DNA of 35,927 bases from an uncultured Microcaldota archaeon (GCA_903832205.1 CAILAH010000017.1:1-35927); one strand, 5' to 3'; positions 6,203 to 14,795 are shown, counted from the first letter of the stretch. Notes: generated from the letters alone by a model not told the origin. Program-made: numbers and translations.

Positions 6203-7660
6203 TTATCCCTTTACCACTCCGTGGGGGATCATGCGCGTTACCGCTTTTGCGAGCTTTGCGCCCACCACGGAATCTATCACGTCATCAATATCCTTGTATG
6301 CGCCAGGCGCCTCCTCGGAAATCACTTCGCTTTCTGCGGAGCGTATGTAAATGCCCTTCTGATTAAGCAGGTCCTTTACCATTGAGACCGGGTATGTGCG
6401 AATTGCCTCGTGCCTGCTCATGACCCTCCCTGCACCGTGGCACACTGAATGGAATGATTCTGCTGAGTCTGCAGTGCCCACGAGCACGTAGGATGCGGTG
6501 CCCATGCTTCCCGGGATCATCACCGGCTGGCCCACATCACGGTATGATGCGGGGACTTCCGGGCGGCCTGCTGGCATTGAGCGTGTCGCGCCTTTCCTGT
6601 GCACCCACACGAATCCCTTCTGGCCGTTTTCAAGAACGTGCTCCTCGCGCTTGCCGATGTTGTGGCACACGTCGTAAAGAACATCCATCCCCAAATCCTC
6701 AGGGTCCTGCTTAAGTATGATGCCAACTGATTCGCGCACCCAGTGCGTGAGCAGCTGCCTGTTGACGAATGCGAAGTTCACCGCGCAGTTCATTGCCTTA
6801 ATGTAATCGCTGCCTTCGGTTGAATCCACGTGCGCGTAAACGAGCTCGCGGTCGGCCAAGGTGATGTTGTGCTTGTTCACGTATGAATTGAATGTGCGTA
6901 TGTAATCCGAAGCGACCTGGTGCCCGAGCCCGCGCGAGCCGGTGTGTATCATGATAACGAACTGGCCGGGAAAGAGGCCGAACTTCTTCGCAACCTCCTC
7001 ATCAAGCACCTGGTTGACTTCCTGCAATTCAATGAAATGGTTTCCCGAGCCGATGGTGCCGAGCTGCGGCTTGCCCCGCGAAATCGCCATGTCGCTGACC
7101 TTTGACGGGTCCGCATCCTTCATGCGGCCGTTCTCCTCAATGTAATGCAGATCGCGGTCCCAGCCGTACCCCTCGCGCACCGCCCACTCAACGCCCTCAG
7201 TAAGCACCTTCTTCAGAGTTGTTGGGTCGAGACGAACTTTTCCTTTTGAGCCAACGCCCGAAGGGCAGTTCTCATAAATCGAGTTGATGAGAGGATGCAG
7301 ATGTTGCACCACATCCTTGTACATGAGATTAGTCTTGAGCAGGCGGACGCCGCAATTTATGTCATAGCCAATCCCTCCGGGCGAGATGATGCCCTCCTCA
7401 TCGCGGAATGCGGCAACACCGCCGATTGGGAACCCGTAGCCCTCGTGGCCGTCGGGCATAACATATGCGGAGCGCACGATGCCCGGAAGGGACGCGACGT
7501 TGCAAATCTGCCTGAGCGTCCTGTCACCCTTCATCTTGTCGAGCATTTTCTCGGATGCAAACACCTGAGCAGGCACATTCATATTGCCCGTCTGCGGAAT
7601 CTGCCAAACATAATTGCTGATTTTGTTGAACGTTATTGTGGGTGTTTCTTCCTCTGTCAT
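6203..7660 (-). CDS. rtcB: RNA-splicing ligase RtcB
   Basis: A 485-residue RtcB, the GTP- and Mn-dependent ligase that joins 2',3'-cyclic-phosphate and 5'-OH RNA ends, including tRNA halves after intron excision. Visible motifs in order: MPDGHEGYGFPIGGVAAF (about 68-85), GGIGYDINCGVRL (95-107, with metal ligand Cys103), GSGNHFIELQEV, HTGSRGLGH, CHNIGKREEH, HRKGATRSMPAG, and the active-site segment FHSVCHGAGRVMSR containing the guanylylated His. No intein is present. The frame is open to 7885, but that part overlaps the divergent gene; the ATG at 7660 (MTEEETPTITFN) has a TATA box about 20 bases upstream and gives the usual length. It is upstream of trmI on the same strand. Confidence 0.97.
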   Translation of the reverse strand: MTEEETPTITFNKISNYVWQIPQTGNMNVPAQVFASEKMLDKMKGDRTLRQICNVASLPGIVRSAYVMPDGHEGYGFPIGGVAAFRDEEGIISPGGIGYDINCGVRLLKTNLMYKDVVQHLHPLINSIYENCPSGVGSKGKVRLDPTTLKKVLTEGVEWAVREGYGWDRDLHYIEENGRMKDADPSKVSDMAISRGKPQLGTIGSGNHFIELQEVNQVLDEEVAKKFGLFPGQFVIMIHTGSRGLGHQVASDYIRTFNSYVNKHNITLADRELVYAHVDSTEGSDYIKAMNCAVNFAFVNRQLLTHWVRESVGIILKQDPEDLGMDVLYDVCHNIGKREEHVLENGQKGFVWVHRKGATRSMPAGRPEVPASYRDVGQPVMIPGSMGTASYVLVGTADSAESFHSVCHGAGRVMSRHEAIRTYPVSMVKDLLNQKGIYIRSAESEVISEEAPGAYKDIDDVIDSVVGAKLAKAVTRMIPHGVVKG

Positions 7661-7675
7661 TGGAGTTCCTTTTGG

Positions 7676-7692
7676 GTATAAAGGTATATTAA
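7676..7692. promoter_or_regulatory. Overlapping divergent TATA boxes for rtcB and the PrsW-like gene
   Basis: GTATAAAGG (7676-7684; CCTTTATAC on the minus strand) lies 16-24 bases before the rtcB ATG. GTATATTAA (about 7684-7692) lies 23-31 bases before the plus-strand ATG at 7715. The two elements abut, so the divergent promoters may compete. Confidence 0.5.
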
Positions 7693-7714
7693 GATGGCGG
7701 TTTAATGCTATTTT

Positions 7715-8758
7715 ATGGCCTATCTCGAGCTTGCGGTGTGGCTTTTTGCGGCAACCGCAATTATGATGGTGCTTGCCCTTTACACGGCACTGCACAAAAA
7801 GGGATGGCTGGCAATTGTGGACGTGTTCATGCCGGAGATGAGAGGGCTCACGCCAAGCTCTGAGGTCGCTGCAATCATCGTCCACCCTCTATTCTGGATT
7901 ACATGCGTTGGAATCGTAACATTCTTCACAATCTCGCTCATGTTTACAATAGACCTGACAAAGGTGGGCTATGAATGGCTCGCGTTCTCTTTTTCACTGG
8001 TCATATTCTTCGCATTGTTCGACCCCATGGTGATATGGTTCAGCGAGGGAAAGTACAGGGAGCCGCTGAGGTTCGTGTTCGGCGCATTAAGCTACGGGAT
8101 GTTGTGCGCGTTGGTTGCATTCTTCTTCAACTCCATGGCCAGCCTCTTGCTTAACGAGGAATTCGGCCCCAAGATGGGCGTGCTCATGCTGATAGCCGCA
8201 GCACCGGTGATTGAGGAAGTGCTCAAGATGTTCGGAGTGATTCTCCTTTCAGGGCACAAGAACTTCAGGGGACCGCTTGATGGGATACTTATCGGGTTTT
8301 CAGTAGGTGCAGGGTTCGCAATGGTGGAGAACATATTCTACATATCAACAAAGATACCGGAGAACTCGATTGAGCTGCTCCTGTTCCGCGCGTTATATAA
8401 TACACTGGCGCACGGCGCGTTCACCGCAATAGGAGGCGCGGTGCTCGGCAAGATAAAGCAGGATTTCAAGAAGCCGAACCTGCTGCTGCTTACGGTCCCG
8501 GTGCTGGTTGCCGCGCTCACGCATACCGCATTCAATGTATTGGCAATCGTGGATATAGTGGGAGTCAATTCGCTCGTGCTCAGTTACTACATATTCAGCC
8601 CCGCAATGGTTGTGGCACTGCTCATCATCGTTGCAATACTCATTTTCTACAACTGGAGTGACAGGAAAAAGAGGATGAACAAGGAGCTTGCGGAGCTGGG
8701 CGTGGATGCGAATTTTGACAAGGAATTTGCAAAGCTGAAGAAGAAGGCGAACAAATAA
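7715..8758 (+). CDS. PrsW-like intramembrane metalloprotease
   Basis: A 347-residue membrane protein with about eight predicted helices. The middle has the PrsW-family signature: APVIEEVLKMFGV (about 168-180, with the Glu pair), DGILIGFSVGAGFAMVENIF (about 188-207), HGAFTAIGGAVLG and HTAFNVL. These Glu and His residues are the expected metal and catalytic ligands. PrsW proteases cleave membrane-bound anti-sigma factors in Bacillus; archaeal members exist but their substrates are not established, and there is no anti-sigma target here. The C-terminus (about 310-347) is a charged cytoplasmic tail. The start is a probable leaderless ATG, with a TATA box overlapping the divergent rtcB promoter. 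Confidence 0.85.
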   Translation: MAYLELAVWLFAATAIMMVLALYTALHKKGWLAIVDVFMPEMRGLTPSSEVAAIIVHPLFWITCVGIVTFFTISLMFTIDLTKVGYEWLAFSFSLVIFFALFDPMVIWFSEGKYREPLRFVFGALSYGMLCALVAFFFNSMASLLLNEEFGPKMGVLMLIAAAPVIEEVLKMFGVILLSGHKNFRGPLDGILIGFSVGAGFAMVENIFYISTKIPENSIELLLFRALYNTLAHGAFTAIGGAVLGKIKQDFKKPNLLLLTVPVLVAALTHTAFNVLAIVDIVGVNSLVLSYYIFSPAMVVALLIIVAILIFYNWSDRKKRMNKELAELGVDANFDKEFAKLKKKANK

Positions 8759-8801
8759 TTAAGAGAATAAAAAACTGAAAATAAAAAGAAGAATTTTTGG
8801 C

Positions 8802-10460
8802 TTAGTCCATGTCGCCCATTCCACCCATGCCGCCCATTCCGCCTGGGCCGCCGGGTGGCATCTGGGGCCTGCCCCTGCTCGCGATGACGTCGTCAATGCG
8901 TAGAATCATCTCTGCCGCTTCGGACGCGCTCACGATTGCCTGCCTCTTCACCTTCACGGGCTCAATGACGCCAATCTTAGCCATGTCGCCAATCTTGCCC
9001 GCGTGCACATCAACGCCAAAGGTCTTCAGGCCCTCGTTGTGCTTTGCGCGCAGTGAAACGAGCGTGTCGATTGCATCCATGCCCGCGCTTTCCGCAAGCG
9101 TCTTTGGGACGACTTCGAGCGCCTTTGCGAACGCATCAACTGCGAGCTGCTCACGGCCACCTATCTCGCGCGCATATGCGCGGAGCTTCTCCGCAAGCTC
9201 GATTTCTGCGCTGCCGCCGCCCGTGACATACATGCCTTCCTCGATGACACTGGATACGGAGCCGAGCGCATCCTTGCATGCGCGCTCAACCTCGTTCACC
9301 ACGTGCTCGCTGCCGCCGCGTATGAAAAGCGTAACGCTCTTTGGGTTCTTGCATTCCTTCACGAACACCATCGCCTCGCCCGCAATCTTCTTCTCCTCAA
9401 CAACGCCCGCAAACCCTATGTCATCCTTGGTGGCGTCATCCAGCGAGCTGATGAGCTTTGCGCCCGTTGCGCGCGCGAGCTTTTCCATGTCGCTCTTCTT
9501 CACGCGCCTCACCGCGGCGATTCCCTTCTTTGCGAGGAAGTGCTGTGCGAGGTCATCAATGCCCTTCTGGCAGAACAGGACGTTCGCGCCCGTTGCCGCA
9601 ATCTTGTCAACCATTGACTTGAGTATGTCCTCCTCCTGCCTCAGGAATGCGGTCAGCTGCTCGGGTGCGGTAATCTCAATCTTCGTGTCGGTCTCTGGCT
9701 TTTCAATTTCGAATGCCGTGTCAACGAGAGCGACTTTTGCGTTCTTTATCTCCTTGGGCATTCCGGTGTGCACGATTTCCTTGTCCACAATGATGCCGCG
9801 TATGAGGGAGGTGTCATCCGTGCTGCCGCCCTCCTTTTTCTCAATCTTAATCTGCTCTATGTCAATGTCAAGCGACGTGCCCTTGTCATCGGCGACCATG
9901 AGGATGGCGTCAACGACGAGATTTGCCAGGTGCGATTTTGAAGTGCCCACGCCCGCGCTCTTGGAGCCGAGCGAAACCTCCGCAATCTTCACGAGCGTCG
10001 GCTTGTCTTTGGGGTCGACCTTCTCGCCGATTGTCTTTAGGTATTCGGATGCCTTGCCCGATGCGGCACGGTATCCCTTAACGATTGTGCTTGCGTGGAT
10101 GTTCTGGTCAAGCAGGTCGCCCGCGTTCTTAAGGAGCTCGCCTGCGATTGCCGCGGCGGTTGTGGTGCCGTCGCCCACTTCCTTGTCTTGCGCCTTGGCG
10201 ACTTCAACAACCAGCTTTCCTGCCGGGTGCTCGAGGTGCATTTCCTCGAGGATGGTCGCGCCGTCGTTCGTAATGACGATGTCGCCCATGTCGCTCACGA
10301 GCATCTTGTCCATGCCCTTGGGGCCGAGCGTGGTGCGCACTGCGCTTGCGACCGCGTATGCCACAGCAATATTGGTGCGCTGTGCGTCGCGGCCGATCAT
10401 CCTGCTCGAGCCTTCCGGCAGTATTAAAACCTGTTGTCCATTCATATTTGCTGTTGCCAT
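8802..10460 (-). CDS. ths: Thermosome subunit (group II chaperonin)
   Basis: A 552-residue group II chaperonin that forms the ATP-driven, lidded double ring for protein folding. Landmarks: the N-terminal QQVLILPEGSSRMIGRDAQR, TTLGPKGMDKMLV (ATP site), DIVITNDGATILEEM, GDGTTTAAAIAGELL (catalytic Asp), the apical domain with its helical protrusion in the middle, and GVIEPVKVKRQAIVSASEAA near the C-terminus. The tail is the usual Gly/Met repeat ending GGMGDMD. GAGGTAGAG lies about 8 bases before the ATG at 10460, and a TATA box lies at 10515-10523. It converges on the PrsW-like gene with only 43 AT-rich bases between stops. Confidence 0.98.
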   Translation of the reverse strand: MATANMNGQQVLILPEGSSRMIGRDAQRTNIAVAYAVASAVRTTLGPKGMDKMLVSDMGDIVITNDGATILEEMHLEHPAGKLVVEVAKAQDKEVGDGTTTAAAIAGELLKNAGDLLDQNIHASTIVKGYRAASGKASEYLKTIGEKVDPKDKPTLVKIAEVSLGSKSAGVGTSKSHLANLVVDAILMVADDKGTSLDIDIEQIKIEKKEGGSTDDTSLIRGIIVDKEIVHTGMPKEIKNAKVALVDTAFEIEKPETDTKIEITAPEQLTAFLRQEEDILKSMVDKIAATGANVLFCQKGIDDLAQHFLAKKGIAAVRRVKKSDMEKLARATGAKLISSLDDATKDDIGFAGVVEEKKIAGEAMVFVKECKNPKSVTLFIRGGSEHVVNEVERACKDALGSVSSVIEEGMYVTGGGSAEIELAEKLRAYAREIGGREQLAVDAFAKALEVVPKTLAESAGMDAIDTLVSLRAKHNEGLKTFGVDVHAGKIGDMAKIGVIEPVKVKRQAIVSASEAAEMILRIDDVIASRGRPQMPPGGPGGMGGMGGMGDMD

Positions 10461-10514
10461 AATTCTCTACCTCAAAAGTATTTCGGGTATTACGGGTCTA
10501 TTCAAGTTAATAAG

Positions 10515-10523
10515 TAATAAATA
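10515..10523 (-). promoter_or_regulatory. TATA box of the thermosome gene
   Basis: The minus strand reads TATTTATTA, 55-63 bases before the ATG. This predicts a leader of about 30 bases that includes the GAGGT ribosome-binding site. Confidence 0.45.
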
Positions 10524-10563
10524 GGTTTCGATGGTGCCAGGGCAATTGGCAAAATTACGGCGT

Positions 10564-10660
10564 GGGAACAACGGGCGGGCAATATGGGGGCGGGAATGGA
10601 AGGGCGAATGGAGAGGGAGTGGGAAATCCGGGGCAGGAATTGGGGATAGGGAGAGTAGGG
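10564..10660 (+). other. Long G-tract region upstream of the regulator/ABC operon
   Basis: Twelve runs of three to five G occur within 97 bases on the plus strand, spaced 1-10 bases apart, and the stretch is strongly purine-rich. It lies in the 280-base gap between the divergent thermosome and regulator genes. A minus-strand open frame across it (10502-10708) reads as a low-complexity Ser/Pro sequence and is not credible as a gene. Confidence 0.55.
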
Positions 10661-10681
10661 AGAAAACGTACGAGTTTTAGA

Positions 10682-10703
10682 ATTTTTAGTATTTACTAAA
10701 AAT
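10682..10703. promoter_or_regulatory. 10-bp dyad, probable operator of the ABC operon
   Basis: ATTTTTAGTA (10682-10691) and TACTAAAAAT (10694-10703) are perfect inverted repeats separated by TT. The dyad lies directly upstream of the TATA box at 10711-10720 and 38 bases before the GTG start of a winged-helix regulator. That is the expected place for a dimeric regulator acting on its own operon. Confidence 0.55.
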
Positions 10704-10710
10704 AGCAAAT

Positions 10711-10720
10711 GTTTATAATA
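10711..10720 (+). promoter_or_regulatory. TATA box of the regulator/ABC operon
   Basis: GTTTATAATA lies 21-30 bases before the GTG at 10741, predicting an essentially leaderless transcript. Confidence 0.5.
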
Positions 10721-10740
10721 GTTGACGGCGTAATAATGGT

Positions 10741-11268
10741 GTGGAAAAGCCCCATAAATACCAGCGCATAGAGGAAGTAGACCGCGATTTTGAGGAGCTG
10801 CTGGTTAAGATTAACAGCGCCTATGGGCTTCCGCCAATTATCCCGAAGATTTTGGGAATTCTAATCTTGGAGGCGCGCGAGGTCAGCATGGAGGAAATTG
10901 CGGAGAGAACGGGATACAGCCTGTCCTCGGTGAGCAACAGCCTGAAGAATATGGAGACCATGGGAATTTTAGTCCGTGTCCACAAGGCGGGAACCAAGAA
11001 GGTTTATGTGCGCGTGCACAACAGCTGGAGGGAAACATTACATTCAATGATGATGAGGATGTACGAGCTCAAGGTGCAGCCGGTGGTGGAGGAGCTGCCC
11101 CACGTCATTGAGAAATACAACAAGGTCGCGAAATCCTCAAAGGGCGCTGAGAGCGAAGAGGCGAAAAAGAGGGTTGAGACGCTGCAGAGGCTCAAGACGG
11201 ATATGGAATTCCTGAAGTCCATTGGGCAATACATGGAGAAATGCTACAAGACGGAGAAGGGGAAATAG
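10741..11268 (+). CDS. GbsR/MarR-type winged-helix regulator
   Basis: A 175-residue transcription regulator. Residues about 35-90 form a winged helix: ILEAREVSMEEIAERTGYSL is helix 2 to the start of the recognition helix, SSVSNSLKNMETMGILVRV completes it, and the wing follows near KAGTKKVYV. The C-terminal third is a long amphipathic helix region suited to dimerisation. The pattern matches the COG1510 (GbsR-like) branch of the MarR superfamily. The start is a GTG at 10741, chosen for the TATA spacing; an ATG at 10736 is in another frame. Its stop TAG directly abuts the ATG of the ABC ATPase, so it is the first gene of the transporter operon. It probably binds the dyad at 10682-10703; the inducer is unknown. 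Confidence 0.85.
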   Translation: MEKPHKYQRIEEVDRDFEELLVKINSAYGLPPIIPKILGILILEAREVSMEEIAERTGYSLSSVSNSLKNMETMGILVRVHKAGTKKVYVRVHNSWRETLHSMMMRMYELKVQPVVEELPHVIEKYNKVAKSSKGAESEEAKKRVETLQRLKTDMEFLKSIGQYMEKCYKTEKGK

Positions 11269-12045
11269 ATGAAATCCGGAAAATCCGATGAAAAAAAACT
11301 GCCGCACGGCTTCGGCAAATATGAGAAGGAGAAGAGAATAATAGAGCTAAAGGACGTTTCAAAGATTTACGACATGGGCGAGGGCAACACTGTGAACGCG
11401 CTGCAGAACCTGAGCATGCACGTGCACAAGGGCGAGCACATCAGCATATTGGGCCCGAGCGGGAGCGGCAAGAGCACGCTGCTCCACATGATAGGACTGC
11501 TGGACGTGCCGACAAGCGGAAGGATTTGCCTTGACGGCCACTGCATCGATGAATTGAGCGAGGATGAGAGGGCATATGTGCGCGGGAAAAAGATCGGGTT
11601 CGTGTTCCAAACGTACAACCTGATAAACAGCCTTTCCGCGCTTGAGAACGTAACGCTTCCAATGATGATTTACAACGTGCCCGTGGATGAGAGGGAGGAG
11701 AGGGCGCACAGGCTGCTTGAGCAGCTCGGCATGGAGAACAGGGCGAACCACAAGCCCAACGAGCTGAGCGGCGGGCAGAGGCAGAGGGTCGCCATTGCGA
11801 GATCGCTCGCCAACGACCCGCCTATTATATTAGCGGACGAGCCCACGGGAAACCTGGACTCAAAGACTGGCCAGGAAGTGGTGGAGATATTCGACGAGCT
11901 GCACAACAAGGGCAAGACATTGCTGATAGTCACCCACGATGAGGAGATTGCAAGGTGCGCGGACAAGATACTCAAGGTGAGAGACGGGACTGTAATCAAG
12001 GAAGAAGTGGTGCGCGGCAAGATGTGCACGCTCTCGGAAAAGTAG
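11269..12045 (+). CDS. ABC transporter ATP-binding protein, MacB/LolD type
   Basis: A 258-residue ABC ATPase. Walker A GPSGSGKSTLLHMIGLLD (about residues 62-79), a Q-loop in FVFQTYNLINSLSALENV, signature LSGGQRQRVAIARSLAND, Walker B IILADEPTGNLDSKTG and the H-loop in LIVTHDEEIA are all intact. The GLLDxPTSG and EPTGNLDSKTG forms are typical of the MacB/LolD/FtsE group, which pairs with FtsX-fold permeases and does mechanical work on envelope substrates. The permeases are the two genes at 13577-16013. A 28-residue N-terminal extension precedes the usual domain start. It begins immediately after the regulator stop. Confidence 0.95.
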   Translation: MKSGKSDEKKLPHGFGKYEKEKRIIELKDVSKIYDMGEGNTVNALQNLSMHVHKGEHISILGPSGSGKSTLLHMIGLLDVPTSGRICLDGHCIDELSEDERAYVRGKKIGFVFQTYNLINSLSALENVTLPMMIYNVPVDEREERAHRLLEQLGMENRANHKPNELSGGQRQRVAIARSLANDPPIILADEPTGNLDSKTGQEVVEIFDELHNKGKTLLIVTHDEEIARCADKILKVRDGTVIKEEVVRGKMCTLSEK

Positions 12046-12081
12046 TAAGCATGATGATATTAAAAAATAGAGGTGTATGTT

Positions 12082-13551
12082 GTGAAAAAGTATTTGGGAC
12101 TGTTGGCGTTTTTGTTCCTCCTTTCAGGAGTGTTTGCAGCATTTTCCGTGACCAGCGTTACGGTGGCGCCTTCACAGGCATCGCCCGGCCAGTTCGGGAC
12201 GATTACGTTTGTGATTGCAAACGCGGACACGACCAGCAGCGTGCAGGGCGTGACCATGGAAGTGCGCAAGAGCGATTATATTACCATGACCAACCAGCTG
12301 GTGGTCGGGGATTTGGGCCCGGGGAGCACTACAACGCTTTCAGTGCCGTTCAAGGTTGAGGCGAACACGCCCACGGGGATATATCCAATAGACATTAGCG
12401 TCTACGGCGTCTCCAAGGCAGCTTCAGGCACGGGAACGCAGTCGGAGAGCAAGAAGATAATTGCCGCGCTTAAGGTGATTGTCCCGCCGGCACTACAGTT
12501 CTCGCTCGACAATAGCCAGATAAGCGAGGTTGGCGACGTTACCATACAGGTAAAGAACGATGGCGGCACCGCAAAGAATGTCTACATCAGCATAGCAAAC
12601 AGCGATATCGGTTTCCTAAACCAGGACCTGGTATACGTTGATAAGGTTGAGAAGAACGCAACCATTCCCATATCGATTGATGCGAGAAATGCAAACGAGG
12701 GCTCGCAGAAGCTGCAGCTCACAGTGACATATGAGGACGAGCTCGGCAACAGCTACAGCGTCGCGAGGGAGCTGCCAGTAAGCATAAAGAAACAGAGCGG
12801 CGACTTCGTGTTCACGCAGGTAGGGAGCATGGTGACCGGAAAGGAGGGCACCGTTAAGATGAAGGTGAAGAACGAGGGCGACGATGCGCAGAACATCAGG
12901 CTCTCAGTTATCAGCGGCGACGTGCAGCTTGTGGGCATCAGCGAGTTCCAGATTGGCAACCTGAAGAAGGGTGAATCCATAATTGTCGATGTGCCTTTGC
13001 AGGCAAACGTCGAGCCGGGAACAACGAGCGCAAAATTCGACCTCAAGTGGGTTGAGAACGGCCAGAGCCGCGAGGGCACGAAGAACGTCCCGCTCAAGGT
13101 GAGCTCGGATGCGGACGTGGGCGTGTACTTTGAGGCGAAGCCGTCACCGCTCTACCCAAACAGCGACTACACCATCTCGGTTACGGTATCGAACCTCGGC
13201 TCCTACCCAATCGAGGCGACAACCGCATCATTGAGCGGTGAGGCGTTCGATCTGCTCAGCATACAGCCGGAGCAGTATATCGGCGGCCTGAACAAGGATG
13301 ACTTCAGCAGTGTGCAGTACAAGGTAAGGGTTAAGGACATATCACCCGGCAGCTATCCCCTCAGCGTCATTGTGAAATACAGGGACGCAAGCGGCGAATG
13401 GGTGCAGAAGACCGTGAGCGCGAGCGTGAATGTGCTCAGCCAGCCTTCGCAGGGAGGCACCGGCATCGAGATGCTTGCAGCCATAATAATAGTGGTTGTG
13501 GCGTTGGTGTACTGGTTCTTCCTCAGGCCCAAGCCCGCCTCAAAGAAATGA
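12082..13551 (+). CDS. Membrane-anchored extracytoplasmic protein of the MacB-type exporter (COG1361-like)
   Basis: A 489-residue protein. Residues 1-19 are a signal peptide (MKKYLGLLAFLFLLSGVFAA), followed by about four beta-rich Ig-like repeats of 100-110 residues of the CARDB/NEW3 kind, such as VTIQVKNDGGTAKNVYISIA and GTVKMKVKNEGDDAQNIRLS. A C-terminal membrane helix (about 463-481) is followed by a short basic end. This matches the COG1361 S-layer-like proteins that accompany MacB/LolD-type ABC genes in archaea. It occupies the place that the adaptor MacA has in bacteria, so a substrate-binding or adaptor role outside the membrane is inferred. The frame opens at a GTG at 12073, but GAGGTG at 12070-12075 sits 6 bases before the GTG at 12082, which I prefer. 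Confidence 0.8.
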   Translation: MKKYLGLLAFLFLLSGVFAAFSVTSVTVAPSQASPGQFGTITFVIANADTTSSVQGVTMEVRKSDYITMTNQLVVGDLGPGSTTTLSVPFKVEANTPTGIYPIDISVYGVSKAASGTGTQSESKKIIAALKVIVPPALQFSLDNSQISEVGDVTIQVKNDGGTAKNVYISIANSDIGFLNQDLVYVDKVEKNATIPISIDARNANEGSQKLQLTVTYEDELGNSYSVARELPVSIKKQSGDFVFTQVGSMVTGKEGTVKMKVKNEGDDAQNIRLSVISGDVQLVGISEFQIGNLKKGESIIVDVPLQANVEPGTTSAKFDLKWVENGQSREGTKNVPLKVSSDADVGVYFEAKPSPLYPNSDYTISVTVSNLGSYPIEATTASLSGEAFDLLSIQPEQYIGGLNKDDFSSVQYKVRVKDISPGSYPLSVIVKYRDASGEWVQKTVSASVNVLSQPSQGGTGIEMLAAIIIVVVALVYWFFLRPKPASKK

Positions 13552-13556
13552 GGCGG
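13535..13556 (+). terminator. Hairpin across the stop codon of the COG1361-like gene
   Basis: CCGCCTC (13535-13541) and GAGGCGG (13550-13556) form a perfect 7-bp stem with an 8-base loop, spanning the TGA at 13549-13551. No T-run follows. It may limit read-through or protect mRNA ends between the extracytoplasmic protein and the permeases. Confidence 0.35.
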
Positions 13557-13576
13557 TGCCTAAGGGGTAAATCCAC

Positions 13577-14794
13577 ATGAACCTCAAGGAAAGGTTTGAT
13601 TACTCATTGCACAACCTGAAGTACAGGCAGCTCCGCACCTGGCTCACCGTGCTCGGGATAGTCGTGGGAATCGCGTCCATTATCATCCTGGTGAGCCTCG
13701 CGGACGGGCTGAAGGCGAATGTGGAGGGGCAGCTCTCCAGCTTTGACCCGAGCACGATTATGATTATTCCCGTGAATATTCAGACTGGTGGGTCGTCACT
13801 TGCCATGTCTGGCAGCATGGCGCCAACATCAGGCAAATTATATGAGAGAGACTACCAGAAAATCAGGGGCGTGGATGGCGTCAAGCTGGTCTCAAAGGTC
13901 ATCAGCAATAGGGCGCCGCTGAAATACAAAACTGAAGTGGTAAGCGCGAGCATTTACGCGGTCGAACCGAACGTATTCAGGGACACCTCTTCATTCACGG
14001 TAAACGAAGGCAGGTTCCTGTCCGATTCCGACAGGGGCGTTGCGGTGCTGGGGAGCACGATTGCAAATGACAATTTCAAGACCAAGATCAATGTGGGCGA
14101 TGAGGTCGAGATTGCGGGAAGGAAGTATCATATTGTTGGGATCCTGGACAAGACAGGGGGTTCTTTTGCGCAGTTTGATAGTGTAGTATTCATAACGTTT
14201 GACGAGGGCAGGGATATGTTCAGCGACCAGCTCGTGCCCAATGAGATTACGGTTATAAGGGCGCAGGTGGCGCCGGGTTACAATGTGGAGGACGTGCGCG
14301 CGGAGATTGAGAGCACGCTCATGAATTTGCACAAAGTCACCGAGGAAGACAAGGACTTCAGCGTGATTGACGCAAAGGTGATTGGGGAGCAGATTAATTC
14401 GGTGATTGGGATACTTACGATATTCCTGGGCGCGGTTGCTGCAATCGCACTGCTTGTGGGAACAATAGGAGTGTCAAACACCATGTTCATGGCGGTGATG
14501 GAGAGAACGCATGAGATTGGAGTGCTCAAGGCAATCGGCGCCACAAACAGGGATATCCTGCTCACGTTCACAATCGAGGCGGGGTTGATTGGGCTGGTGG
14601 GCGGGCTTGTTGGCGTTGCAATCGGAACTGGATTCTCACTATTGCTCATACTGATTGGCGTGCAAACCAAGGTTACGCTTGAGCTTGTGATTGGAAGCGC
14701 CATATTCGCATTCATAGTTGGAATTGCAGCTGGAATTCTTCCGGCAAAAAACGCATCGGAAGTGCCCGCAATAGAGGCGCTGAGGTACGAGTGA
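13577..14794 (+). CDS. MacB/FtsX-fold ABC permease, first of a tandem pair
   Basis: A 405-residue permease with the MacB arrangement. One N-terminal helix (about 20-43, LRTWLTVLGIVVGIASIIIL) is followed by a large extracytoplasmic MacB_PCD domain (about 44-275) and an FtsX domain with three helices (about 280-395) ending in NASEVPAIEALRYE. EIGVLKAIGATNRDILLTF is the conserved coupling region that contacts the ATPase. AAGGGGT precedes the ATG. It is clearly paralogous to the next gene, and the pair probably forms a heterodimer with the ATPase at 11269-12045 to move substrates across or out of the membrane. Confidence 0.93.
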   Translation: MNLKERFDYSLHNLKYRQLRTWLTVLGIVVGIASIIILVSLADGLKANVEGQLSSFDPSTIMIIPVNIQTGGSSLAMSGSMAPTSGKLYERDYQKIRGVDGVKLVSKVISNRAPLKYKTEVVSASIYAVEPNVFRDTSSFTVNEGRFLSDSDRGVAVLGSTIANDNFKTKINVGDEVEIAGRKYHIVGILDKTGGSFAQFDSVVFITFDEGRDMFSDQLVPNEITVIRAQVAPGYNVEDVRAEIESTLMNLHKVTEEDKDFSVIDAKVIGEQINSVIGILTIFLGAVAAIALLVGTIGVSNTMFMAVMERTHEIGVLKAIGATNRDILLTFTIEAGLIGLVGGLVGVAIGTGFSLLLILIGVQTKVTLELVIGSAIFAFIVGIAAGILPAKNASEVPAIEALRYE

Positions 14795-14795
14795 C

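Noticed and set aside
7661-7885. N-terminal extension of RtcB up to 7885
   Set aside because: It overlaps the divergent PrsW-like gene and its promoter, has no RtcB similarity, and a TATA box precedes the ATG at 7660.
8809-10524. 571-codon plus-strand open frame
   Set aside because: It lies entirely opposite the thermosome gene, reads as Ser/Ala/Pro-rich low complexity, and is explained by the codon bias of the real gene.
10502-10708. 68-codon minus-strand frame in the thermosome-regulator spacer
   Set aside because: It translates the G-tract region as Ser/Pro repeats and crosses the dyad and TATA box; not credible as a gene.
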